DNA of 64,000 nucleotides from Leptospira kobayashii. GTDB taxonomy: Bacteria > Spirochaetota > Leptospiria > Leptospirales > Leptospiraceae. Within the stretch, counting starts at the first letter, position 1. The number at the start of each line of letters is the position of its first letter. Position numbers and translations under genes: made by a program. This document shows positions 56,462 to 64,000 of the stretch, piece after piece. The stretch spans positions 558,001-622,000 of the forward strand of contig NZ_AP025028.1 in NCBI RefSeq assembly GCF_003114835.2, written 5' to 3'. Under the pieces are notes generated by a model. It searched no databases. It was not told the origin of the DNA and saw only the letters and a program-made list of their open reading frames with translations.

Positions 56462-57517
56462 TCATTGATTGATCAGATAATACGAATGAGTTCCTTTGCC
56501 TTTGCCGGACCAGGCCGCACAATTCACTTCCAGTTCTGTTTCGGAATGAATTTGATACGGTTTTGCGAAGAAGAGTTGGATAAAAAACCGTAACACCGCG
56601 GAGATATTTTCCAAAGCACTCATGCTTGCTATATTTTTTGTCCTGATCACATCCACATAACAAGAATCAGACTCTCCGAAATACAATCTTTCTTTTTTGG
56701 GTAAAGTGTAACCGGAAACGGGTTCCGTTTCTTCATTGATAATCTCTGATTTTGAAACGGTTCCTTCCAGGATCAGGTTTCCTTTTTTGGAAAGTACGGC
56801 AATCTTTCGAAAAAACCCACCGGGGATCTTTTCGTTTCCGATAAAGCCACCCGCAAAAATACGAGTTCCATCCTTTGTGATCGTTCGAACGATTTCCCAT
56901 TTATTGGAATACTTATGCACTTCGTAATTGGTCAGCAGGTGTTCCATTCCACCTATCCCTTCCACCGCTTCTGCATTTCCATTGTGAATGATTGTTCCTT
57001 TTACTTTTACGAAAGAGAGAGGAATGTCCGCTTGAACAAATCGCCCATCCTCTGTTAGGTTTAGCCTCCCACCTGAGATGGCTACTCCCGTTCTTTGGTT
57101 GGGAAAAAAATCCAAATCAATCGTCCATTCGGGAAAAACCATATGAATGGAATATTTTCCATCCTTATAATCCATCCAGTTTTCTCCACTTTGTTGGAAG
57201 AACTGTCCCTTTTTCATTTCAAACTCATCTTGACCGAACTCTCTGGTAGAATAATAAAGAGGTTCGTTTTCATGTTTGATGATGGCACTGATTCCGTTGT
57301 TCTTTGTGCCCGGTCCGAAATTGCTGACCAAAAAAGTAGCAAACAGTTTGTAGGATGTATTTTGTAAGGAAAAATTCCAAGCTTGCAAGTAACCTTCTTC
57401 CGGATAAATTTGAGTTCGAAAATCGGAAGGAATTCCCAATCGGGCCAAATTGGTTCCGTCCGCATCCAATCGCCAACAAATCAGAAAAAGAAAACAGAGC
57501 CTGGAGAGCTTTTGCAT
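56462..57517 (-). CDS. Exported lipocalin-like protein, unknown function
   Basis: A 351-residue protein with a short hydrophobic N-terminal segment (LCFLFLICWRLDADG) that may be a signal peptide. The beta-rich body contains LQAWNFSLQNTSYKLFATFL, WTIDLDFFPNQ, GRLNLTEDGRF and GIGGMEHLLTNYEVHKYSNKW, resembling the AttH/CrtC lipocalin-type fold; the resemblance is weak and no catalytic residue can be named. The C-terminal SETELEVNCAAW is repeated in decayed form 1.9 kb downstream. The hipBA operon starts right after its stop codon. Confidence 0.6.
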   Translation of the reverse strand: MQKLSRLCFLFLICWRLDADGTNLARLGIPSDFRTQIYPEEGYLQAWNFSLQNTSYKLFATFLVSNFGPGTKNNGISAIIKHENEPLYYSTREFGQDEFEMKKGQFFQQSGENWMDYKDGKYSIHMVFPEWTIDLDFFPNQRTGVAISGGRLNLTEDGRFVQADIPLSFVKVKGTIIHNGNAEAVEGIGGMEHLLTNYEVHKYSNKWEIVRTITKDGTRIFAGGFIGNEKIPGGFFRKIAVLSKKGNLILEGTVSKSEIINEETEPVSGYTLPKKERLYFGESDSCYVDVIRTKNIASMSALENISAVLRFFIQLFFAKPYQIHSETELEVNCAAWSGKGKGTHSYYLINQ

Positions 57518-57566
57518 GGGGCAAAACTCTCATTTTGATTTGGACTTTGCTAGTTTTTTTTCATTT

Positions 57567-57959
57567 TTAAGTAAGCAAGTGCTCCTCTTTTGTTGGTTCC
57601 GTATTTTGAGAAAACAAATCCCCCATGCTTGTGATGGAAAAAACCGGGTGATCCGAATTTCCGATCAAAACCATCCTGGATCTTTCTTCCGAAATCCCGT
57701 CGATATGGATCCAGGTATGGGGAGAAAAACTGCCTTCCGTAATGCAGGCTGAAACATAGTATTCATAATCCCCAATTTTTGATAAAAAGACTCTGATCTT
57801 TGCAGCAGGGCTTTCTACCAATGCCTGGCGGAACTTTTGTAATTTTGTATTTTGGATGTTGCAGACTTCGTAATAATGATTCAAAACCCTCAGGATATGT
57901 TGGAATTCCTCTTTTCGGCTTGTGAGCTCCCTCCAAAGAACGGTTTTCTCTTCGTGCAT
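57567..57959 (-). CDS. Hypothetical protein
   Basis: A 130-residue soluble protein, not recognised. The N-terminal half is helical (HEEKTVLWRELTSRKEEFQHILRV given in part) with a YYEV segment; the C-terminal half is beta-like (FLSKIGDYEYYVSACI, THTWIHIDGI). No Cys motif, signal peptide or catalytic pattern. It shares a 90-bp divergent region with the next gene. Tentatively a small regulatory or DUF-type protein; confidence that it is a real gene is moderate. Confidence 0.55.
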   Translation of the reverse strand: MHEEKTVLWRELTSRKEEFQHILRVLNHYYEVCNIQNTKLQKFRQALVESPAAKIRVFLSKIGDYEYYVSACITEGSFSPHTWIHIDGISEERSRMVLIGNSDHPVFSITSMGDLFSQNTEPTKEEHLLT

Positions 57960-58049
57960 GTCTTTTACCTCATTTCAGAGGGGTAAAGAACTCTACCGAT
58001 TGGCTCCCGAATTCGATTCTCACTTGAAAAAAAGTTTCCGTTCATAATC

Positions 58050-58625
58050 ATGAACGAAACGGACATGCTGACTCATATTTTAGAAATATTTTGGATCGAG
58101 AAGCTTCGTTTTACCCAGTACACAATTAATAAAATCGCAAAAATCCCTGACTCGGAGTATGAGTTTTCTTCCGCCGACCGCCCCAAATCGATTGCCTGGG
58201 CAGTGGAACAAATGGTTGCATTTGATCGCAACTTTGCTTTCTATCTTCCTCTCTCTTTAAGGTTCGGGGCATTGTTTTCCTTCCCTCCTTATAAGGAATT
58301 GGATGTGGAAAAGGATGTGGAAGACATTCGGGATAAATTCACTCCTCCTGCATTTCCGCTTCATTTTTTAGATATTTCTATTGATTCCGCAAAATTATTA
58401 AATATAACAAATGTCAATGTCTCCAAGGAAAAATTGGTCAAGGACTGGCGACTAACTTTGATTAGGATTGAAGAGAGGCTCGCGGGTCTTTCCGAAAAAG
58501 AAGCGTTTAAAAAAAGATACGCCTCTCTTTCGGGGATTCATACTTTGCCCGGCGCAATCAACAATTCCACCGAGTTTTGTCATTTTCTTTGGAACAAACA
58601 CGCAGCACCTTTTCTAGAATCATGA
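58050..58625 (+). CDS. Hypothetical protein, DinB-like helical
   Basis: A 191-residue protein without signal peptide. Its layout of amphipathic helices and the motif HFLWNKHAAPFL near the end recall DinB/YfiT-type four-helix proteins, but the metal-binding His triad is not clear. MLTHILEIFWIEKLRF opens the protein. Function not assignable. Starts with ATG 58050; icd follows after 45 nt with its own strong ribosome site. Confidence 0.55.
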   Translation: MNETDMLTHILEIFWIEKLRFTQYTINKIAKIPDSEYEFSSADRPKSIAWAVEQMVAFDRNFAFYLPLSLRFGALFSFPPYKELDVEKDVEDIRDKFTPPAFPLHFLDISIDSAKLLNITNVNVSKEKLVKDWRLTLIRIEERLAGLSEKEAFKKRYASLSGIHTLPGAINNSTEFCHFLWNKHAAPFLES

Positions 58626-58670
58626 TCGTAAGCGAAATTATAAATCAATAACAGCTATTAGGAGAGTTAC

Positions 58671-59882
58671 ATGGGAAAAATTAAAGTAAAAACACCGCTT
58701 GTCGAATTAGACGGTGACGAAATGACAAGAATCATCTGGAAAGAAATCAAAGAAAGATTCATCCACCCTTATTTAGATATCACACTTGAATATTACGACC
58801 TTGGCGTTGAATACCGGGACAAGACGGATGACCAAGTAACTGTCGATTCTGCAAATGCGATCAAAAAACACGGAGTAGGTGTTAAATGCGCGACCATTAC
58901 TCCCAACGCAGACAGAGTAAAAGAATACAGCCTGAAACAAGAATGGAAATCACCTAACGGAACCATTCGTGCGATTCTGGACGGAACCGTCTTTAGAAAA
59001 CCGATTATAATCAATAACATTCCGGCTGCAGTAAACTCTTGGAAAAAGCCGATCGCAATCGGTCGTCACGCTTACGGTGATATTTACCGTGATGTGGAAA
59101 TGATCATAGACGGACCTGGTAAAGTGGAATTGATTTATACCGATGCTTCCGGAAAAGAAAAACAAAGATTGGTAGTGAATGAATACAAAGGACCTGGAGT
59201 TGCGCTTGCTATGCACAACCTGGACAAGTCCATCGAATCTTTTGCACTTGCTTGTTTCAATTATGCTCTTTCCGAAAAGATCAGCATCTGGTTTGCTACA
59301 AAAGACACCATCTCTAAAAAATACCATGCACGTTTCCGCGAAATCTTTGATGATCTTGCAGCAAAAAAAGACGCAGAAATGAAAGCTGCCGGCATCACTT
59401 ACAATTATTTCCTAATTGATGATGCAGTGGCGCAAATCATGAAAAACGAAGGCGGTCAACTCTGGGCACTCATGAACTATGACGGTGACGTGATGTCCGA
59501 TATGGTTGCTTCCGGATTCGGATCTTTGGGACTTATGACTTCCGTTCTTGTTTCTCCGGATGGAAAATACGAATACGAAGCGGCTCATGGAACTGTGACT
59601 CGTCACTATCGTAAATACCAAAAAGGGGAGACTACTTCTACCAACTCCGTTGCATCTATTTTTGCTTGGACTGGTGCTCTTGCAAAAAGAGGCGAGTTAG
59701 ACGGAACCCCTGACGTAGTCAACTTTGCAGTGAAATTGGAAGAGTCCATCATTGAGACGATCGAAGGCGGAGAGATGACAAAAGATTTACTCTCTCTTTC
59801 GACTGCGGCTAAAAAAACAGAATTGGATACTTTCCAATTTATGGAAGCCGTTCAAAAAAGACTCGATTCTAAATTGAAATAA
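58671..59882 (+). CDS. icd: Isocitrate dehydrogenase (NADP+), eukaryotic-like type
   Basis: A 403-residue enzyme of the TCA cycle that makes 2-oxoglutarate and NADPH. The sequence is of the eukaryotic-like homodimeric subfamily ([91 protein letters not shown]), unlike E. coli Icd. A strong ribosome site (AGGAGAG, 58660-58666) precedes ATG 58671 by 4 nt. A hairpin terminator follows. Confidence 0.97.
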   Translation: MGKIKVKTPLVELDGDEMTRIIWKEIKERFIHPYLDITLEYYDLGVEYRDKTDDQVTVDSANAIKKHGVGVKCATITPNADRVKEYSLKQEWKSPNGTIRAILDGTVFRKPIIINNIPAAVNSWKKPIAIGRHAYGDIYRDVEMIIDGPGKVELIYTDASGKEKQRLVVNEYKGPGVALAMHNLDKSIESFALACFNYALSEKISIWFATKDTISKKYHARFREIFDDLAAKKDAEMKAAGITYNYFLIDDAVAQIMKNEGGQLWALMNYDGDVMSDMVASGFGSLGLMTSVLVSPDGKYEYEAAHGTVTRHYRKYQKGETTSTNSVASIFAWTGALAKRGELDGTPDVVNFAVKLEESIIETIEGGEMTKDLLSLSTAAKKTELDTFQFMEAVQKRLDSKLK

Positions 59883-59892
59883 GAAACTTTTT

Positions 59893-59928
59893 CCCTACCT
59901 CTTGTTCCCTTGAGGTAGGGTACCTTCC
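59893..59928 (+). terminator. Terminator after icd
   Basis: CCCTACCTC (59893-59901) and GAGGTAGGG (59912-59920) form a 9-bp stem with a 10-nt loop. The T content afterwards (TACCTTCCTTT) is weak, so termination may be partial. Confidence 0.55.
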
Positions 59929-60012
59929 TTTATAGGCTTTGGCAGTCTTGATTGCCGATCATGCGAAAATCCGGTCCAATGGGCAATTTGTTTTGAATCA
60001 TCTGGAGGAAAT

Positions 60013-60123
60013 ATGAAGCCTTTCGCTTTAATCTTTGATAATCCTTATCGTGTATTCATCGGTGTATCTGCCGCAAAAAACGTGTTAGATGGCGTGTGCG
60101 AATTAATTATAGATAAAAAATAA
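60013..60123 (+). CDS. 36-residue small ORF upstream of the cyclase
   Basis: ATG 60013 follows a near-ideal ribosome site (TCTGGAGGAAAT) and runs for 36 codons to TAA at 60121-60123. The peptide starts MKPFALIFDNPYRV and ends CELIIDKK. It lies 15 nt before the cyclase gene, which lacks an equally good ribosome site. It may be a leader peptide coupling translation to the cyclase, or a small protein. No family recognised. Confidence 0.5.
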   Translation: MKPFALIFDNPYRVFIGVSAAKNVLDGVCELIIDKK

Positions 60124-60138
60124 TACAGACAGAGTTCA

Positions 60139-61386
60139 ATGTACAATCGATTTTTAGACTGGTTTATGGAAGAAAGCCGAAACGCTAAATCCGCTTCTTC
60201 CTATTTTAATTCATTTATTGAGTTTTTGATTCGGGAAGATTTCCGGATCATACGTGCGAGCATGGGAACGAGAACGGTGCATCCTCAGGTAGAAACAGTC
60301 ACTTACCTTTGGGTCCCGAATGACAAATTGGCTATTTTTGACAATCTGGTAGGGGACCTTGCCGTTTCTTCACAGGTATTTACTTTTGGAATCGGCTCTC
60401 TCAAGGAAATCCGTTTCAAGCAAGGTACTTCCCGAACAGAGCCGTTCAAACTCAGCCCGATTTATCGTGTCTTACAATCTCAGAGAACTTACGTGTTTTC
60501 TTTTTTGGATTATCAGGAAGAACCTTTGCCTTATCCCATCCTGGAAGATTTGAAAGAGCATAAAGCAACTGGATACATAGCAATACCCGTGATAGAGGCT
60601 AGAAATCCGGTTGCATTTAAAAGTTTTGTGACGGATCATCCGGAGGGATTTACCCCTGAGAAGATCGCCTTTTTGGAAAAGGCAAGCAATGTAATGTATG
60701 TTAAATGGTCTAACTTTATGCGGGCGGAATTTACGGAGACCTTGCTCAGCGTTTACCTGGGAAAAAGGACGGGCTCTCTCGTTTATTCGGGCAAAGTTCA
60801 CTTAGGAGACGTGGAAACTATGAATTCGGTCATTTGGTTTTCCGATATTCGTAATTATTCCGGACTCAGTGAGGATTTATCTCCGTCGGATATAATACAC
60901 ATGTTGAACGATTATTTCGGAGCCATTATCCCTTCCATTGAAAAAAACGGCGGGGAAGTTCTGAAAATGTTAGGGGATGGAATTTTAGCTGTCTTTCCTT
61001 TCGATGAAAAAAATAAGAAAAGAGTCCGAATGAAAGCTTTACTTTCTGTTCGACAGGTCTTTGATGAATTGAGAAAATTAAACCGAATTCGTATCAAAGA
61101 TTCAAAGACCCCGATCCGACACGGAGTGGGACTTCATAAAGGACAGATTTTATACGGAAACATCGGGTCCAGAGAACGATTGGACTTCACAGTGATTGGA
61201 GAAGCGGTCAATCTTGCGAGCCGCATTGCAGGGATGTGCGGAGAGTTGAAGAAAGCCGTTCTCGCTTCCGAAGAATTTGTAAGTGATGCGAATATCCGAT
61301 GGGAAGACATCGGCGAACATAAGTTAAAAGGAATAGCTATCCCGAAGCGGATTTTTGCGATTTCGGAAGAACCGAAAAGAATGTAA
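60139..61386 (+). CDS. Class III adenylate/guanylate cyclase
   Basis: A 415-residue cytoplasmic protein. The N-terminal ~200 residues resemble a GAF/PAS-type sensor seen in bacterial cyclases. The C-terminal CHD domain has VIWFSDIRNYSGLSE with a metal Asp, MLGDGILAVFP with the second metal Asp, HGVGLHKGQILYGNIGSRERLDFTVIGEAVNLASRI (given in part) with substrate and transition-state residues. The nucleotide specificity is not certain. It follows a 36-residue small ORF and ends 7 nt before a hybrid kinase, suggesting a co-transcribed signalling unit. Confidence 0.9.
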   Translation: MYNRFLDWFMEESRNAKSASSYFNSFIEFLIREDFRIIRASMGTRTVHPQVETVTYLWVPNDKLAIFDNLVGDLAVSSQVFTFGIGSLKEIRFKQGTSRTEPFKLSPIYRVLQSQRTYVFSFLDYQEEPLPYPILEDLKEHKATGYIAIPVIEARNPVAFKSFVTDHPEGFTPEKIAFLEKASNVMYVKWSNFMRAEFTETLLSVYLGKRTGSLVYSGKVHLGDVETMNSVIWFSDIRNYSGLSEDLSPSDIIHMLNDYFGAIIPSIEKNGGEVLKMLGDGILAVFPFDEKNKKRVRMKALLSVRQVFDELRKLNRIRIKDSKTPIRHGVGLHKGQILYGNIGSRERLDFTVIGEAVNLASRIAGMCGELKKAVLASEEFVSDANIRWEDIGEHKLKGIAIPKRIFAISEEPKRM

Positions 61387-61393
61387 TATTTAT

Positions 61394-63358
61394 ATGAATA
61401 GTAGTATCCTTACAAATATTTTAGAGTCGATCGATGCTCTTGTCTATGTGTCCGATATGGGCTCAGGGAAAATATTATTTGTAAATGAATATGGAAAATC
61501 CATTTGGGGAAATATCCCTTCCGAACTGGGAGAAAGCGAAGAAATAAAACCAAATTCAATCTCTACGCTTTTTACCTGGAATGCATCGATCTTAGGTTCG
61601 GAAACTGTTTCTTCCAGAAGTGAACCTTATGAACGTCAATTCGGTCCTGAAGGTCAATTTTACGAATGCCATGATACTGTGATCCATTGGGGTTCGGGCA
61701 AGGCACGACTCACTTGTGCGATCAATATACATGACAGAAGAGAACAGGAAAAACTGTATAAGACCGTTTTTCAGGCAGTGTCCGATTCTATTTTTATCTT
61801 AAGAGTGGAAGAGGACAGTGTATTTCGTTTTTTAGGAACCAATCCTGCTTTTCAAAATGAATGGCAATTGCACCAATCCAAAATTTTCGGCAAAACGATA
61901 CATGAAGTTTTTTCTTCCGAAGTCGCAAATCATTTGTTATTGCAATGCAAACAATCCTTGGAAGAAAAAAAACTGATTCAGTTCGAATTGGAACATAGAA
62001 TCACTGGAATTTTAAAAACATGGTCTGTCAAGATAACGCCTGTTATCGATGAATTCGGGGAAATCTCTCTTTTGATCGGCGTAGCCGATGACATTTCGGA
62101 AAGAATCCGTTCCGAAAAAGCCATCAAACAATCGCAAGATGATCTTAAAGAAGCAAATCAAAGGCTTTTGATTGCGATCGATCATTCCAATAAGATGGCG
62201 GATACGGCAAGGGAAGCAAGCGCTGCCAAAAGCGAATTTCTCGCCAATATGAGCCATGAAATCCGTACTCCGATGAATGGAATCATAGGAATGACCCATC
62301 TTCTTTTGGAAACCGGCCTCACTCAGGAACAGAGAAAATATTCCCAGTTAGTGAAGACAAGTGCAGAGTCCTTATTATCTTTGTTAAACGATATTTTGGA
62401 TTTCTCCAAAATAGAAGCGAAAAAACTGGAATTGGAATACACTACCTTCCAGGTAGATAAAACAATCGAAGAAGTACTTTTCTTATTTCAACAGAAAACA
62501 ATTGAAAAGATGATTTCTTTGAATTACGAATCCAATCTGGCCGAAGGAGAGAGTTTTCTAGGAGATCCAAGCAGGCTCAGACAAATTCTAATCAATTTGA
62601 TCGGCAATGCGGTAAAGTTCACGAGAGACGGAGGAGTGACTATTACCGTTGAAAAGAAAGAGACTGTGGAGAACCGAACAAAGATATTGTTTTCCATCCA
62701 GGACACCGGGATCGGGATTCCTTCCCATGCGATTGACCAATTGTTTTCCCCTTTCCATCAAGTGGAGACTTCCACCACAAGAAAGTTTGGCGGAACTGGA
62801 CTAGGCCTTGCCATTGCAAAACAACTTTCGGAACTCATGGGTGGAACGATCGGAGTTGCAAGTGAATTGGGAAAAGGTTCTACATTTTGGTTTACTTGCG
62901 TATTTGAAAATAATGTATCTCGTTTGGACTCGAATGATTCGAACGCCGAATCTAAATCTCCCAACCAATCCAAAAATGTACGTTTCCAGGGTAAAAAAGT
63001 TCTGGTAGCGGAAGACAATCCTACAAACCAAATCGTAGCTTTGGGTTTATTGAGAAAAATCGGAATAGAAGCGAAACTTGTAAACAATGGTAAAGAAGTA
63101 TTGGAAGAATTATCCAAAAATAGGTACAACTTGGTTTTGATGGACTGTCAAATGCCGGAGATGGACGGGTTTGAAGCGACGGCTAGAATCCGTTCTCAGA
63201 CTGAGGAAAATTTCCAAACGAATATTCCCATCATTGCACTTACCGCCTACGCGATGAAAGGTGATCGTGAAAAATGTATCAATGCAGGAATGAATGATTA
63301 TCTTTCCAAACCGATTCAGCCAACCGAACTTGCGTTACTGATTGAAAAATGGTGTTGA
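61394..63358 (+). CDS. Hybrid sensor histidine kinase/response regulator (PAS-HisKA-HATPase-REC)
   Basis: A 654-residue hybrid kinase without obvious transmembrane helices. Two PAS-like sensors occupy about 1-110 and 125-240. The H-box is FLANMSHEIRTPMNGIIGMTHL. The ATPase shows LRQILINLIGNAVKFT, DTGIGIP and GGTGLGLAIAKQLSELMGG. The C-terminal receiver has VLVAEDNPTNQIVA and the phospho-acceptor Asp in VLMDCQMPEMDG. ATG 61394 is chosen because the frame opens 13 codons earlier inside the cyclase gene. No output DNA-binding protein is adjacent, so phosphotransfer goes elsewhere. Confidence 0.93.
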   Translation: MNSSILTNILESIDALVYVSDMGSGKILFVNEYGKSIWGNIPSELGESEEIKPNSISTLFTWNASILGSETVSSRSEPYERQFGPEGQFYECHDTVIHWGSGKARLTCAINIHDRREQEKLYKTVFQAVSDSIFILRVEEDSVFRFLGTNPAFQNEWQLHQSKIFGKTIHEVFSSEVANHLLLQCKQSLEEKKLIQFELEHRITGILKTWSVKITPVIDEFGEISLLIGVADDISERIRSEKAIKQSQDDLKEANQRLLIAIDHSNKMADTAREASAAKSEFLANMSHEIRTPMNGIIGMTHLLLETGLTQEQRKYSQLVKTSAESLLSLLNDILDFSKIEAKKLELEYTTFQVDKTIEEVLFLFQQKTIEKMISLNYESNLAEGESFLGDPSRLRQILINLIGNAVKFTRDGGVTITVEKKETVENRTKILFSIQDTGIGIPSHAIDQLFSPFHQVETSTTRKFGGTGLGLAIAKQLSELMGGTIGVASELGKGSTFWFTCVFENNVSRLDSNDSNAESKSPNQSKNVRFQGKKVLVAEDNPTNQIVALGLLRKIGIEAKLVNNGKEVLEELSKNRYNLVLMDCQMPEMDGFEATARIRSQTEENFQTNIPIIALTAYAMKGDREKCINAGMNDYLSKPIQPTELALLIEKWC

Positions 63359-63361
63359 TCC

Positions 63362-63856
63362 TTAAATCCGATGGTATATGATTTTGACTCCGCCTGCTTC
63401 TCTGCCTTCGGGAGAAAAATTTTCCGCTACGATGAGGATTTGGTTTTCGTCGATTTTTTGAATCGTTGTTTTCCAACCCCATTTGGAATCGGAAGAAGGA
63501 TCTTCGTAATGGCCTAAAAAGGAAATCTCAGTATCGGAATGTGTCCCTTGCGAAAACATAATGGCGGTTCCCATTCCGAAGCTTTCGATCCATGCGGATT
63601 CGAATTTTTTACGATCTATATGATATCCGTAAATAGCGATTCCTTCGATGGGATCGTCTCCGAAGCTACTTTTGTATTCATGCAAAATGAATCTTCCACC
63701 TAGTACAAGTTTCATGGTACCGGAAACGTCCGCTTCATTCGCAATTTTTCCCTTTTCGAATATGGTAAACATTCTTCCTTTCCACTCTCCCGCAAGAGAA
63801 GCCAGTTCTTTATGAATTCCTTCTTTTTTGGATAATTCGAATTTTTCTTTGCTCAT
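63362..63856 (-). CDS. DUF1579 family protein
   Basis: A 164-residue beta-rich soluble protein with LAGEWKGRMFTIFEKGKIA, GGRFILHEYKS, EGIAIYGYHIDRKKFESAWI and WGWKTTIQKIDENQ, the layout of DUF1579 lipocalin-like proteins. Function unknown. ATG 63856 is chosen: the open frame continues upstream but in a different frame from the preceding dehydrogenase. It ends 3 nt from the convergent hybrid kinase. Confidence 0.85.
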   Translation of the reverse strand: MSKEKFELSKKEGIHKELASLAGEWKGRMFTIFEKGKIANEADVSGTMKLVLGGRFILHEYKSSFGDDPIEGIAIYGYHIDRKKFESAWIESFGMGTAIMFSQGTHSDTEISFLGHYEDPSSDSKWGWKTTIQKIDENQILIVAENFSPEGREAGGVKIIYHRI

Positions 63857-63893
63857 AAGATCACACCTGTTTTTTACTGTTAGTTGAAAAGGA

Positions 63894-64000
63894 TCACCAG
63901 GGAATTTCTTTTTTATCTCTGAAAAATTTACCTGTTGCTCCGGTCTCGGGCAATAGTGCCGCCCAAACAATCGTTTCCGCACCATGTTCGATTGTTCGTT
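63894..64000 (-). CDS. Short-chain dehydrogenase/reductase, C-terminal fragment
   Basis: The frame runs off the window end. The last 34 residues include EHGAETIVWAALLPET, GATGKFFRDKKEIPW and a stop. This is the C-terminal signature of carbonyl-reductase-like SDR enzymes (GAETxVWLALLP, TGKFFRDRxxIPW). The Rossmann fold and catalytic YxxxK lie outside. The DUF1579 gene starts 37 nt downstream on the same strand. Confidence 0.75.
   Translation of the reverse strand, partial: RTIEHGAETIVWAALLPETGATGKFFRDKKEIPW

Noticed and set aside
1..64000. CRISPR arrays, tRNA, rRNA or prophage genes
   Set aside because: None were found by eye on either strand; a covariance-model scan was not possible here.

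Overview
The window looks like chromosomal DNA of a spirochaete of the family Leptospiraceae, most likely Leptospira. Gene content points there: a nucleotide-loop cobalamin operon, a small phasin-related protein, several lipoproteins with short spirochaete-type lipoboxes, a FecR/PEGA/TPR lipoprotein operon, a CheX phosphatase, many orphan signalling kinases, and a eukaryotic-like NADP-isocitrate dehydrogenase. Base composition looks moderately AT-rich by eye (not computed). I saw no rRNA, tRNA, CRISPR array, prophage or complete insertion sequence.

Layout. 1-5.6 kb: tail of an aldehyde dehydrogenase, a two-domain hemerythrin behind a perfect FNR-type box, gatB, and the convergent cobT-cobS-cobC-like operon. 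5.7-13.4 kb: dnaE with a membrane-bound AraC regulator coupled to it, a long-chain acyl-CoA ligase, and a divergent M23 peptidase. 13.4-17.7 kb: a four-gene operon encoding an unusual sigma-70 factor, a 245-residue protein of unknown function, a CHAT-domain protease with an intact His/Cys pair, and a cysteine-cluster protein. This is the best candidate in the window for an undescribed system: a protease-controlled sigma switch, formally similar to the sigma branch of type III-E CRISPR (Craspase) but with no CRISPR nearby. 17.7-26.1 kb: phasin-like protein, mtnA, msrA, a FapA-like protein, an orphan CheX module, a methyltransferase and lpdA. 26.2-43.4 kb: a secreted beta-helix-like protein, a long inverted-repeat element, a sulfatase-like lipoprotein with Thr as the putative nucleophile, a 1546-residue Calx-beta-type repeat lipoprotein, a CoA-transferase, the YhaO/YhaN-like pair, thiol peroxidase and a membrane protein. 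43.4-53.0 kb: a soluble histidine kinase head-to-head with rsgA, then the FecR/PEGA/TPR-propeller lipoprotein operon, and trmB. 53.1-57.5 kb: a metallo-hydrolase followed by a small accessory patch: a DUF4160/DUF2442 pair and a hipBA toxin-antitoxin operon. hipBA has four evenly spaced TATGCCT-N8-AGGCATA operators and lies between a secreted-protein gene and a decayed copy of that gene's 3' end. 57.6-64 kb: two hypothetical proteins, icd, a 36-codon small ORF, an adenylate/guanylate cyclase, a hybrid histidine kinase, a DUF1579 protein and the tail of a short-chain dehydrogenase.

How the genes work together. Most of the window is core metabolism and information processing (gatB, dnaE, trmB, rsgA, icd, lpdA, mtnA, cobTSC). 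Interleaved is dense signalling: cyclase, two histidine kinases, CheX, AraC, sigma/CHAT. There is also a large cell-surface investment: M23 peptidase, repeat lipoproteins and the TPR operon. Operons are tight, with repeated ATGA or TTGA start/stop overlaps.
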